Source: Aldrovandia affinis (lineage: Eukaryota; Chordata; Actinopteri; Notacanthiformes; Halosauridae). Taken from it: a stretch of 64,000 bases of DNA. Under the pieces are notes generated by a model. The model had not been told where the DNA came from. It worked only from the letters and a program-made list of their open reading frames with translations, and did not search any database. The DNA is taken from contig JAINUG010000023.1 in NCBI GenBank assembly GCA_029706075.1, forward strand, positions 186,001 through 250,000, written 5' to 3'. The stretch's first letter is position 1; the number at the start of each line of letters is the position of its first letter. A program made the position numbers and the translations under genes. This document shows positions 13,549-25,732 of the stretch, piece after piece.

Positions 13549-14109
13549 ACCGTTTTCTCCTTTCTTTTATCAGTGGATAAAACAAGTCAAATTTTGAATC
13601 AATCTGGAATGATCAAGAATCACATGGCCACACATGGCCACACATTGAGTCAGCGAGTGGACTACTAGCTAGATAACCTGGGCTGAGCACCAAAGAATTG
13701 GATCATTTTTTCCGGGTGCCCACAGAATCCCAGTCATCATCAGTGAGAGATGTGCCTCTCCTCCAATCAGAGCTAGCTCTCCCATAGTGCTAGTGGTCTG
13801 TTGTGAGTAAAATATACATACCGTTTTCTCCTTTCTTTTATCAGTGGATAAAACAAGTCAAATTTTGAATCAATCAGTCCTTTGTTTGTCTTGTCTACTG
13901 GAATGACCTCACATGGCCACACATGGCCACACATTGAGTCAGCGAGTGGACTACTAGCTAGATAACCTGGGCTGAGCACCAAAGAATTGGATCATTTTTT
14001 CCGGGTGCCCACAGAATCCCAGTCATCATCAGTGAGAGATGTGCCTCTCCTCCAATCAGAGCTAGCTCTCCCATAGTGCTAGTGGTCTGTTGTGAGTAAA
14101 ATATACATA
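13549..14109. repeat. Recent tandem duplication, two units of about 271 and 290 bp
   Basis: Unit 1 (13549-13819) and unit 2 (13820-14109) both start accgttttctcctttctttta and end gtgagtaaaatatacata. They are almost identical except near the start, where unit 2 has about 19 extra bases (the segment with cctttgtttgtcttgtctac). Each unit contains an internal ACATGGCC-CACACATGGCC duplication. No known repeat or coding potential was recognised. Confidence 0.93.
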
Positions 14110-17100
14110 TACGTATATATATATCAATTTTTTCACCTCAGATTCAACACCAGACTGTGGGGCTGAACCACACACTGTAACAGTGCCTTAACAGGAGTAC
14201 AAGTGCATGCTCTTCAGCTGTGTGGTTCCTTTCATGGGAGCAAGAGGCCCAGTTGGTGAAACCATATTGGGAAGGAAAAAAATGGGGGAGTTTTTTTGGT
14301 CCTTTTTTAATGAACTTATCTGTTACTCTCTATTTTTAATTTAAGTCCGGCCATGAAAATGACACCATCCTGTTGTGCAGCGGCGGGCACTTCCTGTCGG
14401 GCCCACACGTCGTTTTATGCCGTCTCCGGATACGAGTCTGTGCCGTGAATGATAACGGAGGGCTCTGTGGCTCTGTTCAGTGTCCGGGTGCTTTCAGCTT
14501 CCCCTGTAAAAGAGTGAGCCCCCACAGCCGGGAGTTCCAGAATGTTCCACGCTCACTTTAGCAGCAGAGACACAGCCGTGCGAGACCTGGGTGGAAACTA
14601 TTAGCACCTGCCTCGTGCTCTCAGTTCAAATCAAGCTGTTTTCCCTCTCTCTCCCTTTTCCCCTTCCTTTTAAATCCGACGGGCCATTCTCTTGATATAT
14701 CCTCCATTGGGGACCTGGAAATGGATTCTGCCTGTGGAATTTCTGCTCTCATGTGAGGGTGCATACAGAGGGGGGGCACCAGCTCCACGTATCCATACAT
14801 TACCCTGCCATGTTTTTCATCTGTTATGTTCTTTTCCCCTCTTACTTGTCCTGTTAATTAGAATATGGCAGACAGATTTTGTTTGTAATTTATTGCTGCT
14901 GTATAACCGGCCGTTTAGGTGTAGCAAAGGCAGATTTGATAAGCTTTTACCCAAAAATGTTTGGGTCGGTGATTAGCGCTTCCTTAGTTTAAATGGCATC
15001 CAGGGATTTCTTTCTCACAAATTCACAGTATTTTACAATAAGGTTGTTGTTTCTCAAGGGCCTGTAGTATAAACTTGAAATTACTTTGAGGCGTTGTGGA
15101 ACAGTCTATGTTGGTGTTTGAAACCCCAGAAAAAGGGTTTTGAAAGGGTTTGTGAAGCACATAGCAAGTAAGTTCAAGGTCAGATCTGGGTCAAATAATT
15201 ATTTTAAATAATCTAGCCCTTTACACACCCTTTAGTAATTGCAATTGCTGCAGATTACTGAGCAATTTCAATGAATTATCGATTTTCAACAATTTTACCC
15301 ACCAATCGTTGTACGATTGTACGTTTTGGTTAGTAACATGTTTCGTAGAAAACATGTTTTTGAATTTTACCGCCATCAATCTACAGGCATCTAGTTGAAC
15401 TATTTCAAATACATATTTGGCACCTTGTCTGTTCAATGTATGTCTATAAATACTTGTTTTGTCCCACCAAACCCTTTCCCAGGGTTCATTTTCATAGAGA
15501 ACAGCCCCGGCTTCTGTTATCTCTCTTCTATACCTCACGCACTCGTGCTTAAGGGGTCCGTTCTTCCCAGAGATGCACAGTAAACAGAGTAACGATACAG
15601 GCAGTTTTCTATCAACAAGGGATACGACCATCTGCTCCATATTCGCCATGACAAATTGACTAATGAAACGTTTTATTTGCTCTTCTCCACATTACCATTT
15701 TGTAAAAATGAAAAACACATTAGAGCTTGGCAAAGACAAATTGCATTGCAATCTGTTGCTGTTCCTGCAAAATGTGTTTTATGGGAACTTATGGAAAAAA
15801 ACCACCAAAAAATACAGTGTGGAGTTTTCAAAAGTCTTTGAAAGTTTTTGAAACTTGGGCTTCAACGAATAAATTACAGATGAGTTATAGTTTGCCTGTC
15901 GTTATGATTTTGGAACCAAATCTAAATCAAAATCCACTTAGATTATTTTACACATATAAGTTTGTGGAAAAAGTTATTTATGACAGGTAACATAAAACGA
16001 GAAATGCAGAAACTGCAACTTCTTCAAAGATTGTTAGTGATGGGGAGGGGGCTTTCAATGTGGCATTGTATTTGTTTGTCACATTCGGTGTTTAGCACCA
16101 CCCTCAGTTTTCTAACGTCATAATTAGGCAAGATCATGGCGCGTATTTCATAACAAAGCATATGATTAATTGAATGTGCTGGCACAGCGTGCTAAAGAAA
16201 GTCATTACATTTGTGTGAGAAATGTATTTATTCATTTATTCCTCCCTTTCTCTGGTTAAAGTGTGATCATCGAGTATAATTCTGTAATACTCGTATCAAC
16301 GTGTGGGATCGTGTTTCATTGCGCTCATAACTGATACACAGTGGGGGGTAAGAATATTGGGTTTCATCCTGTTTTCTTTACATGGCATGCAACCCCGTTT
16401 CTCTCACATTATTGTTCCAGTTCATAAACTGCATTTATGGCGATCTCCTTTTTAACAATATCAGCACCACTTGAGCCATGTAAACACAGTTTCTTGCATT
16501 CTCTGGATAATACATAACGCTGGTGAATTATTAATTGCCTAATTATTATTCAGTCTTGGAGGAAAAGCCATCGTGCGTGTCATGCTGTGACAATGTTTGG
16601 GATCAAAAAACAGATCTCAAAAAACTGAAATGGGTTGTTCATAACAGAATAGAATTTACCACTACAATGGAATTCAGCAACACTTGGCTGCTAAAGCTTG
16701 TGGCCTTAGATAGATCAAACCCGATGTCTAGTTTCGTTTGTTTCCATTAGCATTCCACAGATGTTACCCCAGCGAGCGTCTTTAACGCAATGTGTCATCT
16801 CACACTGTGTGCGTCATTGTGTCATTAATCTCAGTTTTTTCACCACAAATATTTTTTCCAAATATAAAGATCTACTTTGTTGTAAGTTATGAAAAATGGA
16901 CTGAATATTGTTCCCGCTAAAGCTAATGCATCTGACCCATAGCGGTGGTGAGTGTGGCCGGAAGACCCACGGTGTGATCCAACACTGTAGACCAACTGGT
17001 GCATTGCAAATTGGAACAGAAACACCAGCTGACAGCAACCATTTCTCAGGATGCATAACGCAGGTCCCTCTCAAATTGACAGAGGGACTTGTAGTGATGG

Positions 17101-18379
17101 GACAGGCCTAGATATTGCATTTTCAGCCACCGTTTGTTTTCCACTCAAGAGGGAAGACTCGGGTGGGGTGGGGGGACCAGAGGGAATACATAACATAGGT
17201 CTTGAACATATGCGTATTACTCACCTCAGCTTGGAAGAAAAATAGGACTTCATGTCTGGCTTTCTACTTAGGCTAGCATAGGGAGCACTACTTCAGGGCA
17301 CATGGATGTAGATCAAAGCCGAGTGGACTCTAATTACCTCAAATCATTTAGCATCTTGCTCAATGTGGCATTACAAAGCTGTCATTACAAAAATCTTTTT
17401 TTCTTGTTAGCGGTTTATAGATTGTACCCCCAAACGGCTGTCTTGAGTTGAAATCCAACATACAAAGCCTACTTGTTTTTTCATCATTCAGTGACTGTCG
17501 TATGTTGGGTAGGACCCTTTCTGTTTATTGCACTTTGTGGTCAATTGAAAAATGATTGCTTATACAACAAAGCCGTATACATTTGATGAGCCATGTGTGA
17601 TCTGAACTGGCTTTAAGGAAAAAAAGGGAACTGACACACGCGAGGGTCTGAAAATATATTTGGATTTGGAGTTGGATTTGTCCTAGCAACCAAGCGAGAA
17701 ACCAAAATAGAAAATGGGAAGGACACACTGACATCTTCAGTGTGTGGCGGCGTGTGTCTCATCACCTCACATGTTTAACGCTTCTCAGCAGCGACTCCCG
17801 CAGTGCCCTGTGGAATGCCCTCTGATCCGCCGTGGATGAATGCTGTTGGTGAAGGCGGCGGCCACCAGTTTGCACGCTCGTAAAGGCACAGTGTTTGCAT
17901 TGTCAATTTCCACTCGCAAAAACGGACTCCTCTCCCAAGACCTTCTGTTTTATAAACGCACAGCACAATGGAAACCAGATGGATGCAAACTTCAGTGATT
18001 GCCGTACCTTTCGGGCATTGTTTAAAGGGTCTTAATGTGTACAGATAACAAACTGAAACATATCTAGGAGTTGTTGTGTAAGAGTACCGTAACCACGTAA
18101 CAGCTGTTATGTTGTGTCTGGGACGTTTTATGAAGAGTCTGCCCTGTGTGGTGAACGAAGACGGGAATTAAACCCAACTTTGACCCACTGGTAATCACAG
18201 TGGTGCGTTTACTCATAAAAGGGCTGTTGGTATGGCAACAGACAGGATGTATTGTTAACTGTGAGTTTGTAGTACACTGTCTGACTAATGGGATATATCC
18301 ACACTGTAAGTGTGCATAATATTCAGGAGCAGTTATGCTTTCCTGAGAGAGAGAGACCACACAATTCATATTGGCAGAT
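14110..18379. other. Intronic sequence, no gene recognised
   Basis: AT-rich with GC-richer islands at about 14350-14600 and 17740-17960. Both islands were read in both strands for TIMP-like or other exons, and nothing convincing was found. Confidence 0.5.
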
Positions 18380-18600
18380 AATAATAATAATGGCCTTTCG
18401 TCTAATGATCTCCAGTTGCTTTACAGTGAAGTGGGGATGACTCGCCTCAACCACCACCGATGTGTAGCACCCTCCTGGGTGATGCACGGTAGCCATTTTA
18501 CACCGCAGTCACCACTCCTCAGCTGAGAGGGAAGAGGGAGCGATTCACTTAACCAATATAATTCAGCCAGTTTGGCCAGCTGACAGTAACCCTATCCAGC
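18380..18600. repeat. Fish interspersed repeat (unnamed)
   Basis: The segment with ttgctttacagtgaagtggggatgac, caaccaccaccgatgtgtagc and gatgcacggtagccatttt has the form of a short repeat I recall as widespread in fish genomes. It begins after an (ATA)n run. The boundaries are approximate. Confidence 0.55.
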
Positions 18601-19612
18601 AGAAATCACTTACGAAATAGCGCAAGAAGTATTTATCTGTTTCTTCTGCACATGGACTTCACAGAGCCAATCAAAGTAAAAAGAAGTCTGCAGAATATAT
18701 GTAAAGGTTTTTTTTGTATATATATTTAGCCATAAGTAAAACCTTGTGAATGGATCAGTGATTTCTTTGAGAATTCTACATTTATATGGTCTAGAACTGC
18801 CATGGGCTATGGTAGCAAAATGCATCTGCAAGTTGTGAACTAAGTGACATGACAAAAAAAGCATGGCTCTCGTGCTGCTGCAGGTATGTCTAGCCATCTG
18901 ATTACAGGTGGCTGATTGAGATGTCAGGGGTGCTTTTTAAAGTTTGTGAGTTCTGTTAGGTGGGGGCGGGGTGGGGGGGTGGGGTGAGGGGGGGTTGTGC
19001 GAAGCACATTGGGTCAGGAACCCTCTGCTCTTGTCATCTGTTTAACTCATTGCTGAGTTGTGTTCCCCTTTATGTGGCTTCTTTGAACAACCATATTAAC
19101 AATTAAAGGATTCTGAAGGCCAGATGGCGGTACCATGTGGGGGATTAGGTATGGATGGGCCCTACACAGTGATCACCTCTGGATTGAGAACTTAGGCCCA
19201 GATTTATTCTTACAGGACCAATGTGGTTTATCTTAACATTTGAGCAAACTGTTTTTCTTTCTTTTTATTTTGTCATCTGTAATTTGACAGAAATTAGTAA
19301 AATTGTTTGGAAAAGTTGGGAAAAAGGTGGTCTTGCCTTGACTTTGTTTGTTAATCGATTGAAATGTGCTCAGTTCAACACTATGGAGAGTTGCTGTTAA
19401 GATGCAAGTGTAAGTAGAGTTTAATTCAAATTATTCTGCCAGACACACATGACAGCTTTATTAAAATAATATATACTATATTTTATTGTAATGTATTATT
19501 TTATACAGTTTTATGTTGTTTTATTTATATTTTCTATGAATAATTTGTTTATTAAAATTAAAAAATGTGGTTAGTCAATAAGGATTGTCAGTATGTTTAT
19601 GCACTCTCAATT

Positions 19613-19970
19613 TTTACAATTTGTTTCAGATTTTTCTCCCAACTTTTCTCCCAATTTAGTGGCCAATTATACTCTCTATTTCTTTCGATTTAACCTCCAC
19701 CACGAACTCGCTGCCCTCCCCCACGGTACAAGCTAATACCTCAAGGCAATGATCCACCTCCTTCGAGACTGGACTTACCCAACTATGTTTACCAGGTCGT
19801 CTTACCACTCCTCGGTGATCCGTGCCGGCTCTCCCTTCCCCCTCCCTCTGGAGCGGCACTCCCGGTCACTCCTGGTCCCGGACTGATGCAGTCAGGTTTT
19901 CAACCGCAGCTGCAGTGGGCATCTTGTGTCCCAGTCGAGCATTTTTACCACTACACCACCCGGGAGGTCC
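19613..19970 (-). repeat. tRNA-derived SINE, minus orientation, with 14-bp target duplication
   Basis: The T-rich left end (tttttctcccaac) is the reversed tail and the right end (cactacaccacccgggagg) is the reversed tRNA-like head. Direct repeats ATGCACTCTCAATT at 19599-19612 and 19971-19984 frame it exactly, which demonstrates insertion by target-primed retrotransposition. Confidence 0.93.
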
Positions 19971-20001
19971 ATGCACTCTCAATTATAATTTGATATGATT
20001 T

Positions 20002-20690
20002 GGCCTCCCGGGTGGTCTAGTGTTCGATGCTGGCCACTGCAACCGGGGTTCAATTCCTCCCATCGCGCAGGTTTAGGCTCTGGCCGGGAGTGCCACTAGC
20101 GGGCGGCAATTGGCTGTCTGCCCCAGGGGGGAGGGATAAAAAGCAGAAGAAACTTGCTGCATATATGAGTGGTCCTGTGTGTTGGTGACAGGCTTCGGCT
20201 TAGGCGGGTACTGGCTCGGAGGAGGCAGTACAGCGCTGACTACTGGTCTTGGGACTACGGCAGCGAGTTCTCATATGAGGGAGGGCAAGAAAAAAGGGAG
20301 GGTATATTGGGATACTAAGAGTGGGGCGGCCTCCCGTGTGGTCTACGGGGTTCGATTCCCCGTCGCGCCAGAGTTGGCTCTGGTCGGGAGTGCCACGGCA
20401 ATTGGTTGTCCACCCCAGGGAGGGGGGAGGGAAGCCGACACTGCCCACAGGAGTGGTTCTGGGGTGCCGGAATTACAGGCGACAGCATGACGAGTGCCGT
20501 CTCGGAGGAGGCAGCACTTCACCATTGTCACTGCCGGTCACAGGACTACGGCAGTGAACTACGAGTGAGGAGGGGATTGAACTAAGCACAGTGGGAGTAA
20601 TTGGCTACCAAATTGGGAAAAAACTGGGTAAAATCGGAAAAATATATTTTTTTAAAGTGGGGGGAAAATATTGAAAATAATAAATAAAAA
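20002..20690 (+). repeat. Head-to-tail SINE dimer inside one 12-bp target duplication
   Basis: Two related monomers lie head to tail: 20002 to about 20322 and about 20323-20650, plus an A-rich tail. Both have ggcctcccg-gtgg heads, ggctctgg-cgggagtgcca, gaggaggcag and the accaaattggg-type ending. The pair as a whole is flanked by TTGATATGATTT (19990-20001 and 20691-20702), with no duplication between the monomers. The second head lacks most of the segment between the A and B boxes (gtggtctac runs straight into ggggttcgattcc). Confidence 0.9.
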
Positions 20691-20702
20691 TTGATATGAT
20701 TT

Positions 20703-23560
20703 TACATCCCGCTCTTCTGCTACAAAGTCATAAACGGCCACAATCAAATGAAGGCAAGACCATGCTTGTAATTTAAGTAGTACATAGCTATAGTCTGAGT
20801 TACTAAAAAGGGTGGCTTCTCTCATTACTTTCAGCCCACCCATTTCCGATTCTGGTAAATTCCCCATGACCGGCAGACCATGACGAACATTTCAGGTGTC
20901 TGTTGAAATTCGGCAACTCACCCGTTTGCGTTGTGTTGTAGTTTTTTCCACAGGCCGCTGGAAGCTTGCTTTTATCCGAGGGGTCGGAATGTGACACGGC
21001 GGTGCCGCATGGTCAGAGGACCGTGGGGCTGACGCGCTGACTCACGCTCAGGGCCCGGCGCTTCAGTCCTCCTTTTTTCCACATGTTTGCACACACAGGA
21101 CTGGCACACCAGCGCGACGATAGGAGATCCCTGAAGCATTTCCTCTCCCCGACAGGGCCGTCTGTCTGGGGCACTTACCGTAAGCGACGGAAAAACTCCC
21201 ATTACGAAACAAAGCCAGACTGGTGAAATCATGCCCCATATAATTAGGATTTTTATGTTTCCGTACTTATATTACCATATGGAAAAAAATTTTACACGAC
21301 AATTTGAAACAAATCAAAATTGAGGAGCACTGGAAATACTAAAGAATATTAAGTAAGAGCCTGGATTGGTTCAAAGGTTTAGATAAATTAAAAAAACACA
21401 ACCAAATCTCAAAGGATGGGTTGTGTTTTGCGATTTCCTCTGTCTGCTCAGTAAAATGGTCAGAGTTTTAGTTTTTTTCTGGTCAACAGTTTCTAAGTAT
21501 TTATATTTTGTTCCAAAAGGTAATTTAAGGGACTCGTAAATAGTGTTCATTTAGGTCTGGACATTTTCGTCCAGCAGAGGTGATGTAAGCTGCTTGCAAT
21601 ACGATATCATTCACCGGTGTATTATTTGTTCCTGGGATATGAAGTCCTCAGTACAGAGGGTGCGGTTGGCTACAGGAAACGGCGGGATAGTCATTTCTCA
21701 CAGTCTCTCCAGTCCTCCTGCGGTGAGGAGCATGGCTGCAAGTTCACCGATAGACAGTGTGGGCAGCGCTCTCTCAGCTGTACGCACAAACCCTCTTACC
21801 CCGGGCTGGCTTCCCTTAGGGAAATCTCTGTCACGGTTTGGCAAGGAAACCACCACTTTCTCCAGCCGTCTCACAACCATTTACCAGTACCGGGTCTCTC
21901 AGTTGTCTGCTCACAAGGGTTGATGTCATTCGCGTTTTATGGATAAAAGAGAAATGAATCACTGTACAGCATAGGACTCTGCGATCGGATGTGATCCATG
22001 TGTGAGCGTTGTTCTTGACTTTGAGTACTGAATTTAACAATACCTTGGTTTCTCACAAGTTCAGCAGTCCAGATGAATTTTGGCCCAAAAAAGGCTATAG
22101 TTTGTTGCTATTCCTAAGAGCCTGCTCAGGAAGCCTCATTTATTGAAATGTAAATATTTCCAATGTCATCCTAGCTCTTGAAACAAAATCCCAGGGTCTG
22201 GATATTTCCTTTATCATATAAAATCTTTAGCACTTCAGAAGTACTGGCAGAGTTAGATGTACCCTTTTTTCATATTGGTTTTGTGTGGGGGATAGAGATT
22301 TCAGTCAACATCGTTTTTATATGACTTTATTCACATTTTACTGTGTAATACAAAACGGGAGAGGCCCGTGCCATTCTAAACCACATACGTGAGACATTGC
22401 AGGGCCTCCTAAGTTATGGGTATCCATTTCAGGCATTTGTAACTCCTGCAGTTACGCACCCCATGCTCTGGACATTGTGCAGCGATGTGCCCTGTGGTCC
22501 ACGTTGTGCCAGAGCGGACTGTGGCTGGGAGTCTGGCAGGGTGTTCCATAATTGGCCATAGCATCGACAAGAGAGGGAGGTCGACAATCCCCATGTTGTC
22601 CACATTATGGAAAGATATATGAGTTACATAATGGATACAGTCCAACCTGAACATTCCCGTTGCTGTAACAATAACTCTCATTCATTATGCTGGTGTTGTA
22701 TAATGTGTTTTTGCTTGAAGTGTTTTCCTTTTAACCTTCAGGGCGATTTCAAGATTAAGTGTTTGTTCCAGTCAATATTTAAATCATCTCTGTTTTTGAA
22801 AGAGGTCGGTTATTAATGATTACTGCTGCCATGCCAACAGCGCTCTCGAAACAAGCCTGTTTCGTCCTGTCTGGGACGTTGTGCTCGATACTGCAGTAAT
22901 GGCGGCGATTGAACAAGGTGCAGTTGATTATTAGCTAGCACATTCCAGAGCATCACTGAAATTGTAGGGCTTTATTTTGTTCACATCTTGTGACCATTTC
23001 CATGTTAATCATTTATTTATCCTTTTCTTTTCCCTTCCCTTGCATTCAAAAGTTTAAAATAAAACTCTAGTATGCTTAATACAGTCCACAGGAAATTAAC
23101 ATTTGAGAAAAGAAGTGATCAGCATTACTTCTTCACTTCGTTGACACTTTACCGCCATCTCTTGTGGACATTCTTCCGCCGATATTTAAACCGCTGTAGG
23201 GTTTTCGACAGGAGTAGACCTGCTGTTTTTGTAAACTGAGGGAGATTGAATAAAGGAACACACATAAACTGTAGATTAGCCTTCTGCGTCTGATGAATAG
23301 CACCTCCAAGAGACAAAACAGCGATGAAATTAGTGGTGTGCTTCTCCGTCCAGTCACATGAGTGTTGTTTATTAAATGATTCCAGTTTTCTGAAAATTCT
23401 ATCTGGAGATTGAGGTAATGGTCATGTGTCCTGGCTATATGCAAAGATGCATGTGTACAACTTCCTGTTGTGCTTCCTGAACCCCAGTGTGAGAATGAGG
23501 TATCCTAATCCAGAACATTAGACTCATATTGACATGAACCTTGCGGCTGTCGAGTGGTGA
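20703..23560. other. Intronic sequence, no gene recognised
   Basis: Mixed composition with a GC-rich patch at 20990-21190 and an open stretch at 21594-21946 readable in several frames. No domain, splice-flanked exon or repeat was recognised. Confidence 0.45.
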
Positions 23561-23574
23561 GTCCAGCTAAGGCC

Positions 23575-23950
23575 AGTAGCCAGCAGCAATACCACCACAC
23601 ACCTGCTGAGTGGCTGAAGCTAAGCAGGTGTGGGCTTGGATCTTACTCTGATTGGACATTTTCTGGGAAAAAGAAGAAGCTTCTGGAAGTAATGGTAGCG
23701 GGCCAGTAGGGGGCAGTCTTCCCTCTGGACCAAATTATACTCAATACCCCAGTGCAGTGGCGTTGTGGGACATTGTGTTGTGGGAGACGCCGTCTTTCGG
23801 ATGAGGTGTTATTCCGAAGTCCTGACTCACTGTGGTCACAAAGATTAGAGAGTTCCCCAGTGTCCTGGCAAACTTCCAGTGTCACGTAATCATCCCCACT
23901 GGCTTAATAATTCCCCTCCTCAGAGTGGGTGGACAACAGCATTGTTGTAT
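23575..23950 (+). repeat. 5S-rRNA-derived SINE-like repeat
   Basis: The 5' part includes gaagctaagcaggtgtgggc...ttggat, which resembles the internal promoter region of 5S rRNA (gaagctaagcagggtcgggc). The body (agggggcagtcttccctctgg, cgtctttcggatgagg, tcctgactcactgtggtcac) matches a repeat widespread in fish. A shorter copy lies at 45213. Confidence 0.75.
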
Positions 23951-25669
23951 CTCTGTATCTCCACTACCTATCTCATCTGAACCGAATGACTCAATCAGTC
24001 TCACGTAATGAAAAGAGTTATTTTCTCTGTGGTCTGTAGATGCGTTCTACACACTTGTGCTGTAGAGTGATGGACAGTGTGCGCAAGGGGCTGAGGCAGC
24101 ATGGTATCATCATCAGTCCGCACAGATCTTATTGTTTTGGTGCACCGAGATGACTATGAGACAGGGGGAGGGTTTATCTGCTGTATAGATGAGACTCCGA
24201 ATGGAACAATTTAGACTTCTGCTTGTACTTTAACCAAGTGTGCTCTGCTGCTCAGGAGATTTGAAGACCTGTACCTGCCTGAATTCCTGACATCTCTTAC
24301 TCACTGAAAACAACTCCAGGGAAAGGTTTTCCCCGACCACATTTTTTTCTGTATATTTGATTCATTGTGTTTTTTGTTAATAATGAAGCGATATTTATAT
24401 TTTAATTTTATGCAAATTATGCTTTGCAGTGTACGTAGTGTAGTAACATATAGTGATGGGGTTTTCCCTTACGAAAAACCTACTAATAAGTATATCCAAT
24501 GCTCTCTATGTTACTTTTCAATGACCAAAATATCATGGTATTTAAAATATCCAGTAAATTAGTTAAATTCACTTATCTGTAATATAAAAAAAACATTAGC
24601 AATTAAATAAGAATAATTTCTTAGTTACCCTTAGTTGATTAGTAATGAATGCCTGGTTCAATGACTAAGCACTACGTCCTTAAATGGAGCCTTTGTTTCC
24701 TTCAAAATGAAGTTAATGAATGTTCTGAACTGTTAGGCTCCCTTTTGAAATCTCAATGTTTCTTTGAAATGATGGGGTGTGCGCAATAAATATTAAAAAC
24801 TTGTCTTGCTCTTTGTATTTTATTTTGCTGGTATGGGATGGGAAAATGCATGCAGACATACCAGAGAACTTAGGAGACCTGAGGCGCCACTTGATTGAAC
24901 GTACTACCACGTGGAGGAGAGTCTACTCAGTATACAATGTATGTTGAGGTGACAGCAAGAAAGAAAAAAGATGAATGATGCTTCTGGATTACCACCCTTT
25001 TATTATCATGACAAGAGATTAATAGACCCTACGCCTTTCTCCAGGAACACATTAGTCATGTGTTGGTGTTGCGCAAGATACAGCCCATACAGTATGCAAT
25101 CATGATATATTTCACTTATGCGGTCTTCTGCCTTTTGCCTTTCCCAGGCCCTTTTCCCAGAATCCCCAGCTTTTGTAATAAACCAATATTGTTTTTATTA
25201 CATGCCTATGAAATTCTAGTGCATTGATCATGTCGTTATTATGGAAACGTTTGGACTCACTCTGAGATTATCCACAAAAACCCTTTCTCCACTGTTCATT
25301 TCTGCCGGTAGAACCAGACACCGCGAATACTGTGGCTTGATGTTTTGGCTGTGCATTAGTGGCCATTTGGAAAATGATATCCTGTGCCCCCATTTAAGTT
25401 TTAACTTTTAAGGCAGTGAGTCGTGAATTGCGTGGAATCGAAGATGTATTTGTCTGGATGTTGAGTACAGTATGAACTGCGCAGTCACTGGTCTGAAACA
25501 AGAGCCAAGTTCTCCGCCTACAGTGTTGTCATTATCATCTGCCCACTGTAGACGGAATGACTAGGCCACACGGAGCTGCTGCTGGCTCGGGGCCTCTTGT
25601 CACGACAACAGCCGCCTTGTGGTTTCCCGGGCGACGGTTAACACACTCTGCCATCGTGTCTCCCTCCAG
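23951..25669. other. Intronic sequence upstream of synapsin exon 6
   Basis: No coding exon or repeat was recognised, apart from the pyrimidine-rich acceptor at 25651-25669. Confidence 0.5.
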
Positions 25670-25732
25670 CTGTCGACGCCGACGTTCCCGGTGGTGGTGA
25701 AGATGGGGCACGCCCATTCCGGCATGGGAAAG
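25670..25732 (+). CDS. syn3: Synapsin III-like, coding exon (about exon 6), C domain loop
   Basis: Synapsins are peripheral phosphoproteins on the cytosolic face of synaptic vesicles that tether and cluster vesicles at nerve terminals; their C domain has an ATP-grasp-like fold that binds ATP. This 63-nt exon encodes exactly 21 residues, LSTPTFPVVVKMGHAHSGMGK, in phase 0 at both ends. It follows a pyrimidine-rich acceptor ending ccctccag and is followed by donor gtaagg. The GHAHSGMGK stretch is the glycine-rich loop next to the ATP site, and VVVK supplies a conserved lysine. The exon joins in frame to the next one (GMGK then IKVEN), as in vertebrate synapsins. Earlier exons encoding domains A, B and the first part of C are not in the window. 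Assignment to the synapsin family is firm; the paralog call rests on later exons. Confidence 0.95.

Noticed and set aside
14344-14600. GC-rich island considered as a TIMP or other exon
   Set aside because: Both strands were read; no Cys pattern or splice-flanked frame of a TIMP was seen.
20179-20557. Open frames up to 103 codons inside the SINE dimer
   Set aside because: They lie entirely within SINE sequence, which is non-coding.
21594-21946. Two overlapping 109-codon frames on the plus strand
   Set aside because: The reverse strand is open as well. No motif matches TIMP, synapsin or a transposase.
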